DNA of 64,000 bases from Gloeophyllum trabeum ATCC 11539 (taxonomy: Eukaryota > Basidiomycota > Agaricomycetes > Gloeophyllales > Gloeophyllaceae), in NCBI RefSeq assembly GCF_000344685.1, contig NW_006920412.1:237009-301008 (forward strand). The letters run 5' to 3'. Below the pieces are notes generated by a model. That model worked only from the letters and a program-made list of their open reading frames with translations, ran no database searches and was not told the DNA's origin. A program made the position numbers and the translations under genes. Every line of letters starts with the position of its first letter. The first letter of the stretch is position 1. Shown here one piece after another: positions 43,380 to 56,329 of the stretch.

Positions 43380-46300
43380 GGTGGTTATACCGTCGTAAAA
43401 GATAAGGCAGAGGATGGAGAGTTCGAGGCTGAAGACTAAGACAGGACGAAAAAGTGGACGTCGACTCTGAGTAGTGCTGGATAGTAGATAGGAACGCCGA
43501 TTCGCGGAGTGGCATTGACCCCTGACTCCTCCTTTCCCGATCAATTGTCGCAGCTCCGCCACCGCTTCACCAGTCAGCGGCATCGACTGCCACATTACTT
43601 GGGAGGCATATAAAATGTGTGGTTTTTGAAGAGGTGTAAGAGGATCTTTCCTATGTTTCTCTATGTGGAGGGGCGGAGAGGGCGGACACCCAGCACGACG
43701 AGCGAACATTCTCCGCGTCGGAGAACTCGAAACTCAGTGCTGTCAGTGTCACGCAACTGCACAAGAAGCACCTTGTGACATCCGGTAAATTAGTCACGCT
43801 ACGTTGAACCACACACATGCTCAACCAGTGCAAATGATCTACCCGACAGTGATTTGTGGCGGTAATGATTCAGAAGGACGGAGTATTTGCAGTCAGGTCA
43901 TATTACTTACGATGGTGAAAGTTGAACGGATAATCGACAATGAATCCATTAAGCTGCAGGTCAAGGTATAGTACAGCAAAGTGCATGGAGTGCCGATCTG
44001 AACACGCTGCAGAACCAACGTCTGGAATATTCGGCAGTAGAAGCAACGTAACTACATAGCAGTCGGTTCGCGTTGGCAGCCGCTTTCTTGCACGTTCGAG
44101 GGTCGACTCTATGCTCTAGTATGCATGCCGTTAACGACACGTACAAACGATAGAACAAGTGGAACGCCGCCGGCATCCGTCTTCCTTGGCATAGTAGGAC
44201 GAAGAAAGCGGTAGCATCCCCGGTAGTTGGACTCAAGACTTAGAGGAGGAACGTCCGAGTCGTCTCGTAAGTGGGTCCACGACTATTGACAGTTTCACCA
44301 CACTGATAAGCGATGATATGGGAGGTCTCCTTGACAGAAACGTCGGTCTTGGTATCGTGAGCTCCCGCTAGTTGGCTCTGGTAGGTAGCGCATCGGCGGC
44401 GGCGTCGAAGACGTTCTGGATAGCCACGCGCTAATTGAAGAAGGCTATGAATATGTTGTCCACGTCTCTGGAAATGCCACCAACAATGATCTAGCGTTGC
44501 TAGTACCGGGAGCTGACCATCTACGGCAGGCCGCCGCCTGATGCCTTCTGTTACAGTGGTATGTGCAACCAGTAAGCAACTTGCCGACCCACACTGTGGC
44601 ATTTCCGAATGATTTCCGAGTCCGCGGGGTCAGAAAGCAAGCAGTTTGTGCGCCGTAGAAGAGTACGTCTGCATCCGATGGATATCCGCGCCCTGAAAAG
44701 TAGATTAAGATCACTGGTAGCTAGAAAGAGAAACCGTAGGATGGCTCACTATATACGAAGCATTCTGCGCTAGAAGGACCGCCGTGTCCAGGACTCCAGG
44801 CTTCCCAACAACTTATATGGGTGCATTATAGCTCCACCTGGGACACACCTCCCAGACAACTCGGACGAACAATAATATCATCCCCTCTTGTATACGCGGG
44901 TAGCACGGTCCAAGAGCGGTGGGCAAAAGGCTGAGACGTAGCTCGGCCGAAACAAGGTTCATCCTCACAGCCACTTTGCCAAACTCCGGAACAGAGAAGA
45001 GTGGAGACCGGGGGAGGTACTTCTTCTGAGCCCATGTCCATATCCTGCCCCGGGGAGAAGTGCCATAATATTCATATATAGAACGGATTCGGGGCCGCTC
45101 TCATGTGACGGGCGATCGCTATCGTCTGCATTTAAGCCCCCAAAGTAATAGCTCTGCTAGTTGCGGGCTGGTTCAGAACCAAATTGCGTCTGAATCAATC
45201 TACGGACGTGTGGGAAGGAAGATAAAACATGCACATGGAGCGTGCTTCAAGAACCTGCACTAGCACCAAGGTTCACCAATCAGCCGTGCCGTAATGCACC
45301 AAAGCACGTATTTATACCTGATGGAGAGCCTTGGACATACGCTGCTATCGTCGCAGTCTGCGCCGAACAACTGAAAAACGGAAGCGGACGGCTTGGTAGA
45401 TAAAGGCTGACCGCATATAGATTAATGAACGATCTTGGACGTAGGGCCACTGAGATGGTAGAAAAGGAGCACTGCATGTTCGAGGGGGACTCCTGAGTTT
45501 AAAGCAAGCTCTTTGGCAGATTCATGTCATATCAGCGCCTGGAGCCGCAACAGCGAGGCGGCGAATCCAAGCCACATCCGACCGAAGATAATACGCTCGT
45601 CATCCTTGCTGCCAAGACAAAGTGAGCCTCGAGGCACGGAGATCTACGGTTTACGGAAGAGACAGGAGGGCACCAACCGCGAAGCACGATGTCTGCCAAT
45701 GGGGGGACAGCGGCCCGAGACGGCACGGGCTTTACTGCATATCTGTCGAGCATCATCTTCGAGATAATCTACCGCGGCACCGAGGCTGCCATACGCCAGG
45801 AGTAAGTATGTCGTGGCGGGGGCATTACCTTTAGAGGTTGTTGACCATAAGGACGGTCCGAGAGGTGGGCTCTACGAAATGATATCATGAGGCCCGGAAG
45901 CAGTAAGATTGACGGTCATGCACGAGCCGATGGTATTGAGCGGGTCGTTCAATGTCCGCAGTCGTTGGTAGATCCCACCTGCGGACGCCACGTTGGTTAG
46001 AGAACGTAAGAGTAGAGCTAAGCCTCATGAGTCAGAGGCGGGAGAGGTGCACGGATAGAATAGGTGGAGGTTGTCACTAGCCCCAACTTGGGTGAGAAAT
46101 ACTGAGAATGCCTTGCCATACGGACTTCGTATGTGGTTTTTTCTGTTTCCTTTGAGCACACCATTATCAAACGGAGCGTAACGAACACCCACCCTTGACA
46201 TGCCGGACAGAGTAGGAACATTGGCAAGGATGTTTCCGGCCTGTATCACACGAGGTAAGCACTCCAATAAACAAAGACTTACTGGGAGAAGAAAGCCAAT

Positions 46301-47512
46301 CAATCAGGCGTTACGGCAGCCATCATATCACTTTGGATATGATAAGACGGTGTCTGGTAATAATACTCGCCGACGGCATGATGTCTCAACAATTTAAAGA
46401 CATCAGAGCGACGGCTTGACAGGAGGAGAGTAGAGGCATAGCCAGTCGAGACTGCAGGTAACCACAGCCCTCGGAAGCGTTCATAATCCGGCAGCGTTGA
46501 GATGGACAAAGCTCGGAGAACGGGTATGGATCATGATCGACGCCTGCGATGGGATATTTGTGTCTTTAGCGTGACGCTTCCCATGGCCAGGAGCAGGGCA
46601 ACGTTATGACTGGCCCGTTTCGCCTTCTCCAGCCCGTCTGACAGCAGTCACGAGCACGGTCGTACTCGAGCGAAGACGCGTGGGCGGAGATACTGTCCTG
46701 TACCTGGAGCGGCCTTGGTTCCGTCATCGTCGGCACCGTAAAGCTGGCTGCTATATTGCAAATGCTGGCTCTGCAGCATAAGTTTAAGTATCCTTGAAAG
46801 AGCCAGGGGACAATAATGCAGGAACTGCGGTGCCTAAACGTCATTCTGAATCATGAGAAACATAAGTTGGAAACCATTTATAGCCCCATGGGACAGCATA
46901 TGGAGGGCAGTCGTTGAGACAGAGCAGAACCGAGCAGCGAAGGACATAGAGGAGGAACGAAAGAAACATACACGAGTTGCAACCGAGCCGCGGGAATTGG
47001 CAGCCAGTGCGGGGTCGGCTGAGATTTTGAAGTCCGCAGCCTTTCCTCCTGCTTCCCATGGCCGCAACGGTTGGCTGAAACTCTCTCTGTCTGTTTCCAG
47101 GACCGCCTATAATTTGTCTGCTTCGCTGCATTCTCACTGTCGAACGGCCAATCTGGCGTCAAAATAGCTGGATCTGACTCAGAAGGTTCGTAGCCAATCT
47201 ACAACCGTGGCGGTAAAGCCTCCATGCCCGCTCAGAATAGGCGTCTTCTCTGCAGAATCCAGGTTCGAGGGTTGTCTGTTACGAAACATTTCATCGCTCC
47301 CATCACGCGCTCCTCGCGCGCGTACGCTCCCGTCTCGATATAGAACGGCTTTGGTCCGTTACCCTATACGCTCGTTCGCGTCTGCTTATATTTCGCGTCG
47401 CGGACTTGGTGAGTTCCGTTCTTGATCTGCTTTAAACTCGCACATCGCACATCCTCCCTGGTGGGATCTGAGCCTCAGTTCAGCTCGCCGCTCCCACTTC
47501 CTTCGCCCTGTC
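43380..47512. other. Gene-poor region with possible relics
   Basis: Four kilobases with only short frames, unusual here. A minus-strand frame at about 44445-44725 follows a CTTTCTAG acceptor and reads PVILIYFSGRGYPSDADVLF, similar to the catalytic-His region of caspase-like domains, but no continuation is found. The last 300 nt before 47513 are the CT-rich leader of the Zn2Cys6 gene. No terminal repeats or transposase motifs seen. Confidence 0.4.
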
Positions 47513-50500
47513 ATGCCGTACGCTCATTACTATATGCCACAGACACAGCAGGTGTCGGGCTACAGCTATCAGCAGCAAGCCATGTCCATGCATCACCAGA
47601 CTCCCGACATGTCCCACCACTCCATGCCATCCCCGTCACCGTCCATCCCAATCGACCCCTCCCTCGCCCTCTACCCTCCGACTTACTACCCATACCACCA
47701 GGAGCAGCAGGCGCCGCCTATGCATCCCCAACATTTGACCCTAAATCCCGCTCCCAGCCTTTCTTCCCCCTCATCCCAGGGCTCCGAGGCCCTCGGAACG
47801 CCCCCAATTGACCACCAGATGTTCCCTCCCAACGGTAATGCTAACGGAAAGCGCCCGCCGTCCCTTTCAGTAGGTGAGGGTAGCAGCATCCGCAAGAAAG
47901 CTCGAAAAGAAGAAGAGGCGGATTCTCCGAGCCCTGCGGCAGAGAAGGAGGAGCCGAAACCGAAGACTACAAGAGGGTCCAGGTGGGCTCCACTCCCCGA
48001 GAGCGCCCGAGTTTTGGCGGCTAAGTTGCTCCATTCTAGGGCCTGTACTGTTTGTCGTCGTCTAAAGATGAAATGCGTCGGTGCCGAACATGGCCCGCCA
48101 TGTAAGCGCTGTCAAAACGGGAACCACGAATGTATATTCGAAGAATCGAACAGAGGAAAGCGGTCAGCCAAGTAAGAAACTAACTTGTTCCTTGTCTCCA
48201 AGAGACGAGTATAGTAATGGTCTGCGTAGGAAACATGAATTGCTCACACGTTCCCTCCGGAAGATGGAACGCACCTTGGACACAGTGCTTCGTGCGGTAG
48301 GTAACCCGAACCTCGCAGCGAGCATCATCTCGCGGTCCCCATCCCCGTCCGGCCAGACGACGCATACCTTCTTAGACTCGGAACCGCCGACCCCACAGGA
48401 CGCGGCCGGTCCGTCGGGCCACCGATCGGCTTCGCACTTACCCCAGCCACCCTCCCCACAGCTGCACTCCTTGCCGGACAACAGCCTTAATCCCCTGGGC
48501 CTCCTTGCGGAGGCCAGTTTGGCAAACCGTAAAGCCCAGGCAGCATCGAAGCCCAATGGTGCGTCCCAAGCGCAACATCCCGACGGGGACGCTCCCCGGA
48601 AGGTGGGCGTTGCGAGTGAGGCGTACTTCAAGCCAGGTTTGTATCTATTTTCCTCCGTGCTATAAAACATGTTCACGCAGGCATGATGTATAGGCCCGAT
48701 GACCATACTTCCCCTGCGTCGTCTCTTCATCGAGCGGCAGGTGCAGCCGGAAATGCTCAGTTTCGTGAATACGGAAGAAGTAGTAGCCCTGTTCAAAATG
48801 TTTGTACACCATCCTCCGTGACACTTCGTGGATATCTGACCTCCCATCAGATATTTTACACATATGAACGTAAGTGCATACCGCAAGTCCGTCCTGACGT
48901 CCCGTAAACAAATCCGTAGATGCATTGTAATCTCCTAGATCCCGAATTTCATACCCCCTCGCTAGTCTGCTCGCGCTCTCCTTTTCTCCTCACCACCAGT
49001 GAGCATTTATTATTACCCCTGAGATTTCCTATGTGCTGACCTGTATAGTCTGCGCGGTGGCTTCTAAATTCTATGAAGCGCGCCCAGAGTTGCATTCAAG
49101 GCTGACCGATCTTGCCAGAAAGCTGGCGTTCAACGTGCCCGCGATGGGATACAAGTCGGTCGAAATCGTACAGGCGTATCTCTTGCTAGTACTATGGGGC
49201 TGCGGTCCCGTAGAACGGTTTGAGCAAGACAAGACATGGTTTCTTATGGGTATGGCCATCAGGTCAGTGCCGTCGCCAGCATCTATTCTGTGGGATTGGG
49301 ACTGAAAGTATTACACAGGATGGCCACGGACCTCAATCTGCACCGCAAGCAGCCTAACGTAAGCCATGAGACTGCTGAGGGGAAGGCGCGCGACCGGGAA
49401 GTACACAACCGGGAGCGGACGTGGCTTCTCTGTTTCTGCCTAGATCGGAGCCTGAGCGCGCAGATGGGGAAGCCGCACTCTATCAAGGAAGAGTACGTGC
49501 GCATGCTTCTTTGCTTCCATTGCCTGATTGATTGACCATGTTCCTCGATAGTTTCATCATCCGGAACTCTATGCAGTGGTCCAAGGCCCCGTCAGCCATT
49601 CCCGGCGACATAGGCCTTGCTGCGTATACCGTAAGTCACAATTCTGAACGTTCCCGGGGCGCGTCGTAATACAGTCAGCAGGCTCTGCTGCAAATCGTCT
49701 CTCGCAGCCTCGACATCTTGTACGCAGGCACGGAAACACCATCAGGTCTCCAGGCCTCCTGCGACTACATGCTCATCACCAAGACGATCGAGACGCAGAT
49801 CGTCGCGTGGCAGCACGAGTGGACGCTGCGCCAGAACTCGCCCGCCAGCGAGGCCGAGAGCGAGTACCGCATGCTCATTGGGCGGTTCTACTACAACTAC
49901 TACATGCTCGTGGTGAACTCGTTCGGGCTGCAGAACGCGCTGGAGCGGTCGGCCGTGGATATCGGGTACTTCTTCGCGACGTGCCACTCGTGCGCGACGG
50001 CGTGCGCGCTGATTTTTAGGGATGAGCTGGGGCCGAAGGGGTACCTCAAGTATTCACCGGATTCGCATTTTGTGTTTGTGTCGTATGCGGTGCTGAGTTT
50101 GCTAAAGGTGCGATCGACTCGCTGTTCTTGCAGTGGAAAGATGGGGGAGCTGAAGTGTCGTTGTAGCTTGTCCGCCCGGAATTTCAGGCGTTCCTTGATC
50201 ATGAGCAAAGTACTTTATCGCTGGTCAAAGACGTCGCGGACCTTTTGGAAAATATCGCCGCGAGCCCCATGCACACACCCCACCTATACAGCGTGTTCTT
50301 GCGGGCCCTGCTCTCCGCGCGCACAGACAATTCCTCGGGGGACGCAAGTTCCGGAGGACATAATGGTACACACCTAAACGGAGATACTACCCCGAACCAT
50401 AAATCCGCGAACGATCCATTCAGCGCTCTAGGCGGGGACCACCAGCATCAGCACCATGGCTCGCTGTCGGACTTCCAGTTCGGCGGGGAGATGGGCCCCG

Positions 50501-50902
50501 CTGTGGATATCACGACGTTCCCGCCGACGATGGCGCCGAGCCACGCGTCCGAGGACGCGAACGGGATGCTGTCGATTGATAGTATTCTGAGCACGGGCTT
50601 TTGGGACAACGTGCTGATTCCAGGTCAGTTTAATTTAGTCCGCGAGGATACTCTGTCTCCTGACGCGGGGCGTTGCAGGCTACTCGAGCTCGTTCGAGGG
50701 TCTTAGTGGTGGTTTCGTGTATGGCGCGGGGGGCAGCGGTCTTATTACGCCCCGGCTGGGTATGTCGCCGTCGCCGTCTGGGAGAAATACGCCGGCGCGG
50801 AGTCGGCATGCGTCGACGGAGCTGACGCAACAAAATATCAACGCAGCTTTCAACGGCACGCATGGTGAGAGTAATAGTGGGGAGGCTAATGGGGATTCGT
50901 AG
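47513..50902 (+). CDS. Zn2Cys6 transcription factor with fungal middle-homology domain
   Basis: Nuclear regulator of 929 residues in twelve exons: 47513-47982, 48040-48171, 48230-48636, 48694-48799, 48851-48869, 48920-48998, 49049-49262, 49319-49492, 49552-49630, 49679-50107, 50167-50623, 50679-50902. The N-terminus is Gln/His/Pro/Tyr-rich (MPYAHYYMPQTQQVSGYSYQ). The binuclear zinc cluster is at about 158-188: ACTVCRRLKMKC, then PPCKRCQNGNHEC, followed by the linker and a coiled-coil-like HELLTRSLRKMERTLDTVLR. The Fungal_trans region runs from about 390 (MLSFVNTEEVVALFK) through FHTPSLVCSRSPFLL, ASKFYEARPELHSRL and KPHSIKEDFIIRNSM. The fifth exon is 19 nt. Target genes cannot be read from the sequence. 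Confidence 0.93.
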
Positions 50903-51625
50903 ACGTGCGTCCGGACTGCTCTGCGTGCATTTTCATTTTTTTATCCGTGGTATAATATGTGGCATGGTATGGCCCTCGCAGTCTTGATTTATTGTAGCAT
51001 TTCTCGTCGTTCTTGTGGTATATGTATCAATATTGTAGTTTATGGAACGGATTCAGATGTGGTCGCGATTGTTATTTCCTACCAATTGTCCGAATACGAG
51101 GGACCTGAGGACAACGCCAGGGGGTGCATCAATTGCAAGACGAAATAAATGTTCCGAGATGCCCGGTCCGGCGCCTTTACTGTAGGTCCCCGGCGTCGGT
51201 GGCTGGCCCAGCTGGATCTCTCTCTCTGTATCGTTCCAAATGTCAGGCTTTCCACCACTGCTGTGTGTTTATAACATGGGTAATTAAGGGCCTTCAACGA
51301 GCCGAACAGAATACTGGTAAGTCAATGGGCAGCGAGTACCACTGACCTGCCCGCAAGCCCGAGACTGATCCCGCATCAGCCATCGCACACAAGAGCGGCA
51401 GTGCTGTTCCAGGAGGCTGAAAGCCTGAAACCCATCAGGCCAGACTTCTCCGGGCGGCCAGAAGAGGCGTGTTTGTGGGATAGGAACACAAGGATGCTGT
51501 CCCGTAGCGCCGGGCTGCGTCTTATATAGCGGGCTTGCAGTGCACGGCGCTTGAACTCGTCGCCCTCGTTCTCGTCTACCTCCACGAAATCACTGTTGTT
51601 GTTGTTGTCGTTGTAATTGTTTGAT
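50903..51625. other. Non-coding stretch with a GTT-rich microsatellite
   Basis: 3' flank of the transcription factor and promoter of the GPI-anchored protein. A TTG/GTT tract lies at about 51592-51620, just before the next start. No gene supported. Confidence 0.5.
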
Positions 51626-52341
51626 ATGTCTCGCGCGATTGCTGGTCTATTTCTGACGAGTGCGTTGGGTACGTGCGCTTGTCTGCTGCGATCCAGCGGT
51701 TGCTGATGAAGAGTCCTTGCAGTGTTGAGTGCGGGCGCGCAGACGACGTCGCTGTTCATCCCGGGTTTAGCTGGTGATGGACCGCTCAGCGTGAGCGAGA
51801 TCGGTGTGGGGAGTGATGGGCGGACGACGTGGGCCGTGGCATCTGGCGCTGCCTCGGGCACCGACACGCCACAGTTCCCCGGCACAGGTAAGCAAAGTAT
51901 TCTCAGCAGCCGTTTCTCGGCGCTCTAAACGCATCCCCCCTTCTACCAGCTACGTTGATCGAAGGACCGAACGACGCAGTGGTTACATACGCGCTGGGCG
52001 ACGGCGGCGCGGTCGTCTCGTGCTCGATATCCGGCGCCTCCGCAGTGTGCGAGGGCACCATCACGGAGGACGGGCAGACGTCCACCGAGGTCGACACGCT
52101 CCCCGCGGATCCTACGGTCGTCGCTATCGCCACTGGCAGCGGAAGCGCGAGCAACACCGCCAGCTCGCCCTCGGCGACCTCGACGTCGCCGAGCTCGCGA
52201 TCCTCCTCAGGCTCGGGCAGCCCGTCGCAGACAAGCAGCGCACCGTCTGCGACAAACAGCAACGCTGCTGTGAGCGGGCAGCGTGTTTCGGCTGGGTTGA
52301 TGGGTGTCGTGGCGGCTGGTTCTTTGCTGTCCCTCTTGTAA
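51626..52341 (+). CDS. GPI-anchored Ser-rich surface protein
   Basis: Predicted 199-residue cell-surface protein, exons 51626-51668, 51723-51887, 51950-52341. Splicing of the first intron completes a signal peptide, MSRAIAGLFLTSALVLSAGA. The mature part is about 115 residues (TTSLFIPGLAG, TYALGDGGAVVSCSISGASA), then a Ser/Thr/Gly-rich stalk from about residue 130, and a C-terminal hydrophobic GPI signal, SAGLMGVVAAGSLLSLL. Small proteins of this form are common in wood-decay fungi; no enzyme motif is seen. Confidence 0.82.
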
Positions 52342-52788
52342 TGGGTGGTACCAGTGCCGTATCCGGTGTTTCCTCAGGGTAGCTTGCGGGTCAAAAATGA
52401 TGTTGACGCCTGTCAATATGACTAGTATATTAACAGCGTGTTCCCTTGTTTTCCTTGCATGTTATAATTTATTCGATGAATTGAACCGTGAACTGAACCG
52501 AGTCAAGCTAACTGAGCCGGCAACTCTAAGTTCGGCGGCACAATGCGTGATCGAATGGTGTTCGTGACGGACGCGCCTTGTCCGCGTCTGTTGTGGACGA
52601 CTTAGCAGGCGATCCCAGCGACGTCGTCCTCGCGAAACCTTTTCCGTATTTTCATTTCTTGGCTTTGCTTCAATCTCAGCCCTTCCGGCGCTTTCTTTCA
52701 TACTAGTGAGCCGACGCTGGACCCTTAGTACGTATCGTGAAGACCTGGCGGTGGCACGACGCGTTCCTCGACCCCCAGGTTCTTGACG
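52342..52788. other. Non-coding stretch
   Basis: 3' flank of the GPI protein gene and promoter of the PWWP gene. No supported frame. Confidence 0.5.
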
Positions 52789-55585
52789 ATGAATGACGAC
52801 GTGCAGGTATCAGGCTCGCGTCGAAGGGCAGCGCAGAAAGCGGCGGGGAGCTTTGCAGCCCAGCTGACGGACTCTGACTCCGACGATGCCCTGCCCTCGG
52901 ACGCGTCCTCTGCGTATCCCAGCCCATCAAAGAAGAAAGGGAACACGACCGTTACTTACGGTGGCAAGGGTCGGACGATCGCTCCTGATAATACCGCGCG
53001 ACAGCCAGCAAGAAGGAAGTCTGGCGTGACGGCCGCCACTCCGACCAAAAGAGAGGCCAAGGTTCCGAAGAAACAGTCCCAAGCGAATCTGAAGAAACGG
53101 CGGCTGTCGTCCTCGCCGCTCTCGGAGCTATCCCGGTCGCGGTCGGCGTCTGACGTACCGCCTTCAACGACTGTAACTACAAGTACAACTACAACCGCTA
53201 CGCTTCCGCGTGCGTCGCCCTTGAAGCGCGCTCCGGGCTCGTCCACCAGCCTGAGCGAGCTGTCGGACCTATCCTCTGTCTCTAGACCGTCAACGCCTAA
53301 GCAGAAGCAGTTTCGACCGCCGCCCCGGCCCGTGAGCAGCATGTTCGCAGCAGACAACTCGCCCGTCCCAAGCCAAGCGGCGGCTGAGGAGGAGGAGGAT
53401 GAATGGGACCTGGGGAAGCTGGGGTCGCTCGTCTGGGTGCGCATTGACAAGCACGGAAACACAGTATCGAATGAGAGTGAAGAAGATGAATATGCCTCGG
53501 ACACAGCATTCTGGTGGCCAGGCAGGGTAAGTCGTATCCTGTCGTTTCACGGAGTTAGTCAGCGTCTTAAGGAGGTTTGTATTGTTCATTTAAGATCCTG
53601 AATGACAATGACAATATCGATGCGCTGCCTTTGAAAGTTTCGTTGTTTGGTAAACCGAGCGCATACAGTCCGCAAACTACCGAGATACGAACTCCCTCGA
53701 GTGCGAACATCCTATCTATGCATTCACCGCGACACATAATACGATTCAACTCTAACAACTTCACCCTGAGCATGCCGTCGAGTTCGTATCAGGCGTCGCC
53801 CAGGAAGAAACAGAAGACAGATCTGGAAACGCGGTGGAACGATGCCGTGGCGCAGATGGTCGCGAAGGACGCGGAGGACAATGACGGCCTTCCCAGCGCC
53901 TCGTCGCTCTTCGCCTTCGCCGGAGTCAGCTCGTTCAGCTCCCTGCTGGGCTCCGGTCCAGGACGCAACCACAAGAAACCCAAGACACCCAAATCCAAGG
54001 CAACCCCAGCTCGCCCGGACCCAGACGAGGACGAGCGCTGGTCCCCGCCGCCGCCCGACGCGCTGCTCGAGATCCCGGGCGAGCTCGTGCTCGCACGCGA
54101 GAGCAGGAACCGCACGGAGTACTGGCCCGCGAAGGTAATGGCGTACGTCCCGCCCGCGCACCGTCGCGCGCCGCCAAGATACGAGCTGCAGTACCTCGAC
54201 CAGACGACGCACCGGGTGACGCGGGACCTGTTCTACACGTGCGAGGAGCGCGGGTTCGTGGACTGCAAGGTGTGTGCGCGCTTTACTTTGAGATATGAAT
54301 GAGTTTTAGGTACATAAATGACGGTGTTGGTAGCTCGGTCAGTTTGAGAGCTCTGTCAGTCTCGAGGAGGCACATAACGATGATCACGACGAGGACGACG
54401 ACGGGGTGCTCGAAGACGGTGCTTCCGAACCCGAGTCTGAGGAGCCGCCTTCCCTCCCGCCGCCACCCCGCATCGACTTCTGCGCGCTGCCCATCGCCGC
54501 GCAGCTCGCGTACGTGAAACCTGTCCTGTCGCTGATCATGCAGGAGAAGTACGAGCCCGCACGCGCTCGGCACGCGGCCTTTATGAAAGGTGGCGCGGCC
54601 CGGGTCAACGTGTGCAAGAGCGCTGCCGCCAAGGGCGATTTGACGGCGTTGGAGGTGGCGCAGCTGCAGAGGCGGTTGAGTAGGTGGATTCTGCGCGACG
54701 AACCGGAAGGTGAGATGCAGAACTCGGACGGGCTGGAAGTAGCTACGGGAGCGGCATCCGATGGTCCACAAGGGCGTGGATATGATGATCCTGCTTCAGG
54801 AACACGCAGCAGTGAAGTCGAGGTAGGAGTCATCTCCTATGCTCTGCACGATGCATCTCACGGATGTATGCATAGACCCTACCATCCTCCCCCGCGGAAC
54901 CTCCGCCGTCTTCACTGGCGGTAACGGATGATATACAGGTTCGTCCTTTCGCCTTGCATGTAGAGTGCCATTTAAAATGAGGAACAGGAGGAGAATGAAT
55001 TCTCCCCATTGTCAGAAGAATCCAGAGAGGCCAGTCCCAGGATTTACTCGCTATTACTGCATCCGTCCTGACCTGTCTCTTTCAGGCACAGTGCCTCGAG
55101 CGACAAGACGAGCCGTCCCCAAGAGCTAACTCTCCAGAAGCAGAGGTGAGTCGGCCCGTCCACCGAACTTTGTGATTCGGAGAATGACATGTCTCATTTC
55201 TCCCCCAGGCTCCCGCGAGGCAACCCGCTACATTCGAGTCCTTATCAGGTGTCGAGAAAGTCGAGGTACTTCATATCCTCTCCAGCCAATGAGCAGCTTC
55301 TCATGTCTTACGCATATGCGCTAGTACTGCTCCAACGTCCTCCTGCCGGAGGCTATCATCCAGTTGTTGCTGTGGCGGTGGGAGAAACGAACGACCCTGG
55401 AACCGCTGGAAGACTCTGAGGAAGAGACTCGTTTGTATAAGGTTGGTTTGGAAAAAGCTGAAGAGACCGATTGGGTACATGATGTTCTCCGGTTACGAGA
55501 GGCGAAATCCAAGAGGCTCAAGAAGGCCCCACAGTCTAATGGTAATAATACTGGAGGGACACGGTCGCGCCCTAGGAGGGCATGA
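52789..55585 (+). CDS. PWWP-type chromatin protein
   Basis: Predicted nuclear protein of about 780 residues. Exons: 52789-53526, 53595-54269, 54334-54822, 54876-54938, 55086-55145, 55209-55265, 55325-55585. A basic, Ser-rich N-terminus (about 1-195) with KKRRLSSSPLSELSRSRS precedes a PWWP-like domain: LGKLGSLVWVRIDK, then DTAFWWPGRILND, and LPLKVSLFGK. A second Tudor/PWWP-like unit follows near residue 420: IPGELVLARESRNRTEYWPA, PPRYELQYLDQTTH, DLFYTCEERGF. The third part is helical (RIDFCALPIAAQLAYVKPVL; LPEAIIQLLLWRWEKRTTLE), ending with a basic tail. The region 54939-55085 may hold an extra exon; see findings. PWWP domains read methylated histone/DNA; the exact partner is unknown. Confidence 0.78.
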
Positions 55586-56329
55586 TCAACCTCCCAGGGG
55601 CATTGACAGTGAAACATCTCGAGGCTGTATTTGGGTCGAGCATTCTCTCGTTATCTTCTCTCGAGGACACTCGTTGGATAGCGAAACATATCAGTCATCA
55701 TCATGATCAGCATACCCCATGCTTCGTTCACGCAATCTTGGCAATCTGTCGTAGTACGGTAACAATAGCATTATGCAGTGTATATTGTACGAACATCATC
55801 CATCAGTTCATCGTCCCTAGTCCACTAGCAATCCCATTCATAAGAAATCTACTGCGCTCTTCTGATTCCGCCTTTCAATCCCCCTCCTCGCATACTACAA
55901 CGCTTGTTCTTCTCTACGACGGATGCTCATTGACTCGTTCCCTCCCACGGCACTATGGTCGGAGAGTTCTTTCGTAGCAACCACATGCTTGCTTCAACAT
56001 TAGCATTTGGGCACGCTCTATCCGATTAGAACCAACCATGGCCCGTCGGACGCCTTAGCATCCTACTGGTGCCCTGGCGCAGGCTCTGGAAGTACGGGGC
56101 TTCGGCTCGCCATAAAGCTATAGCTCCCTCGTGGAGGATAAACCGCGTGGACTCGGATGAGCGTGTCGTGCGATCTGGCGGACACACCCAGCCTGGCTAT
56201 TTCTGTCTTACGACAGATAAGGCGCCACTTCGTCGGTCATTCAGCTCGTGGTGATCGTGGCAACATAGTCCCGCGAAACGTCGTGATTCGATACGTGACG
56301 CCTCCAGAGACATGCGCTCCAATCATAGC
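55586..56329. other. Non-coding stretch between convergent genes
   Basis: 3' flanks of the PWWP and apyrase genes. Open frames are short and lack motifs. Confidence 0.5.

Noticed and set aside
43380..47512. Possible transposon in the gene desert
   Set aside because: No terminal repeats, target duplications, or transposase/reverse-transcriptase motifs were found.
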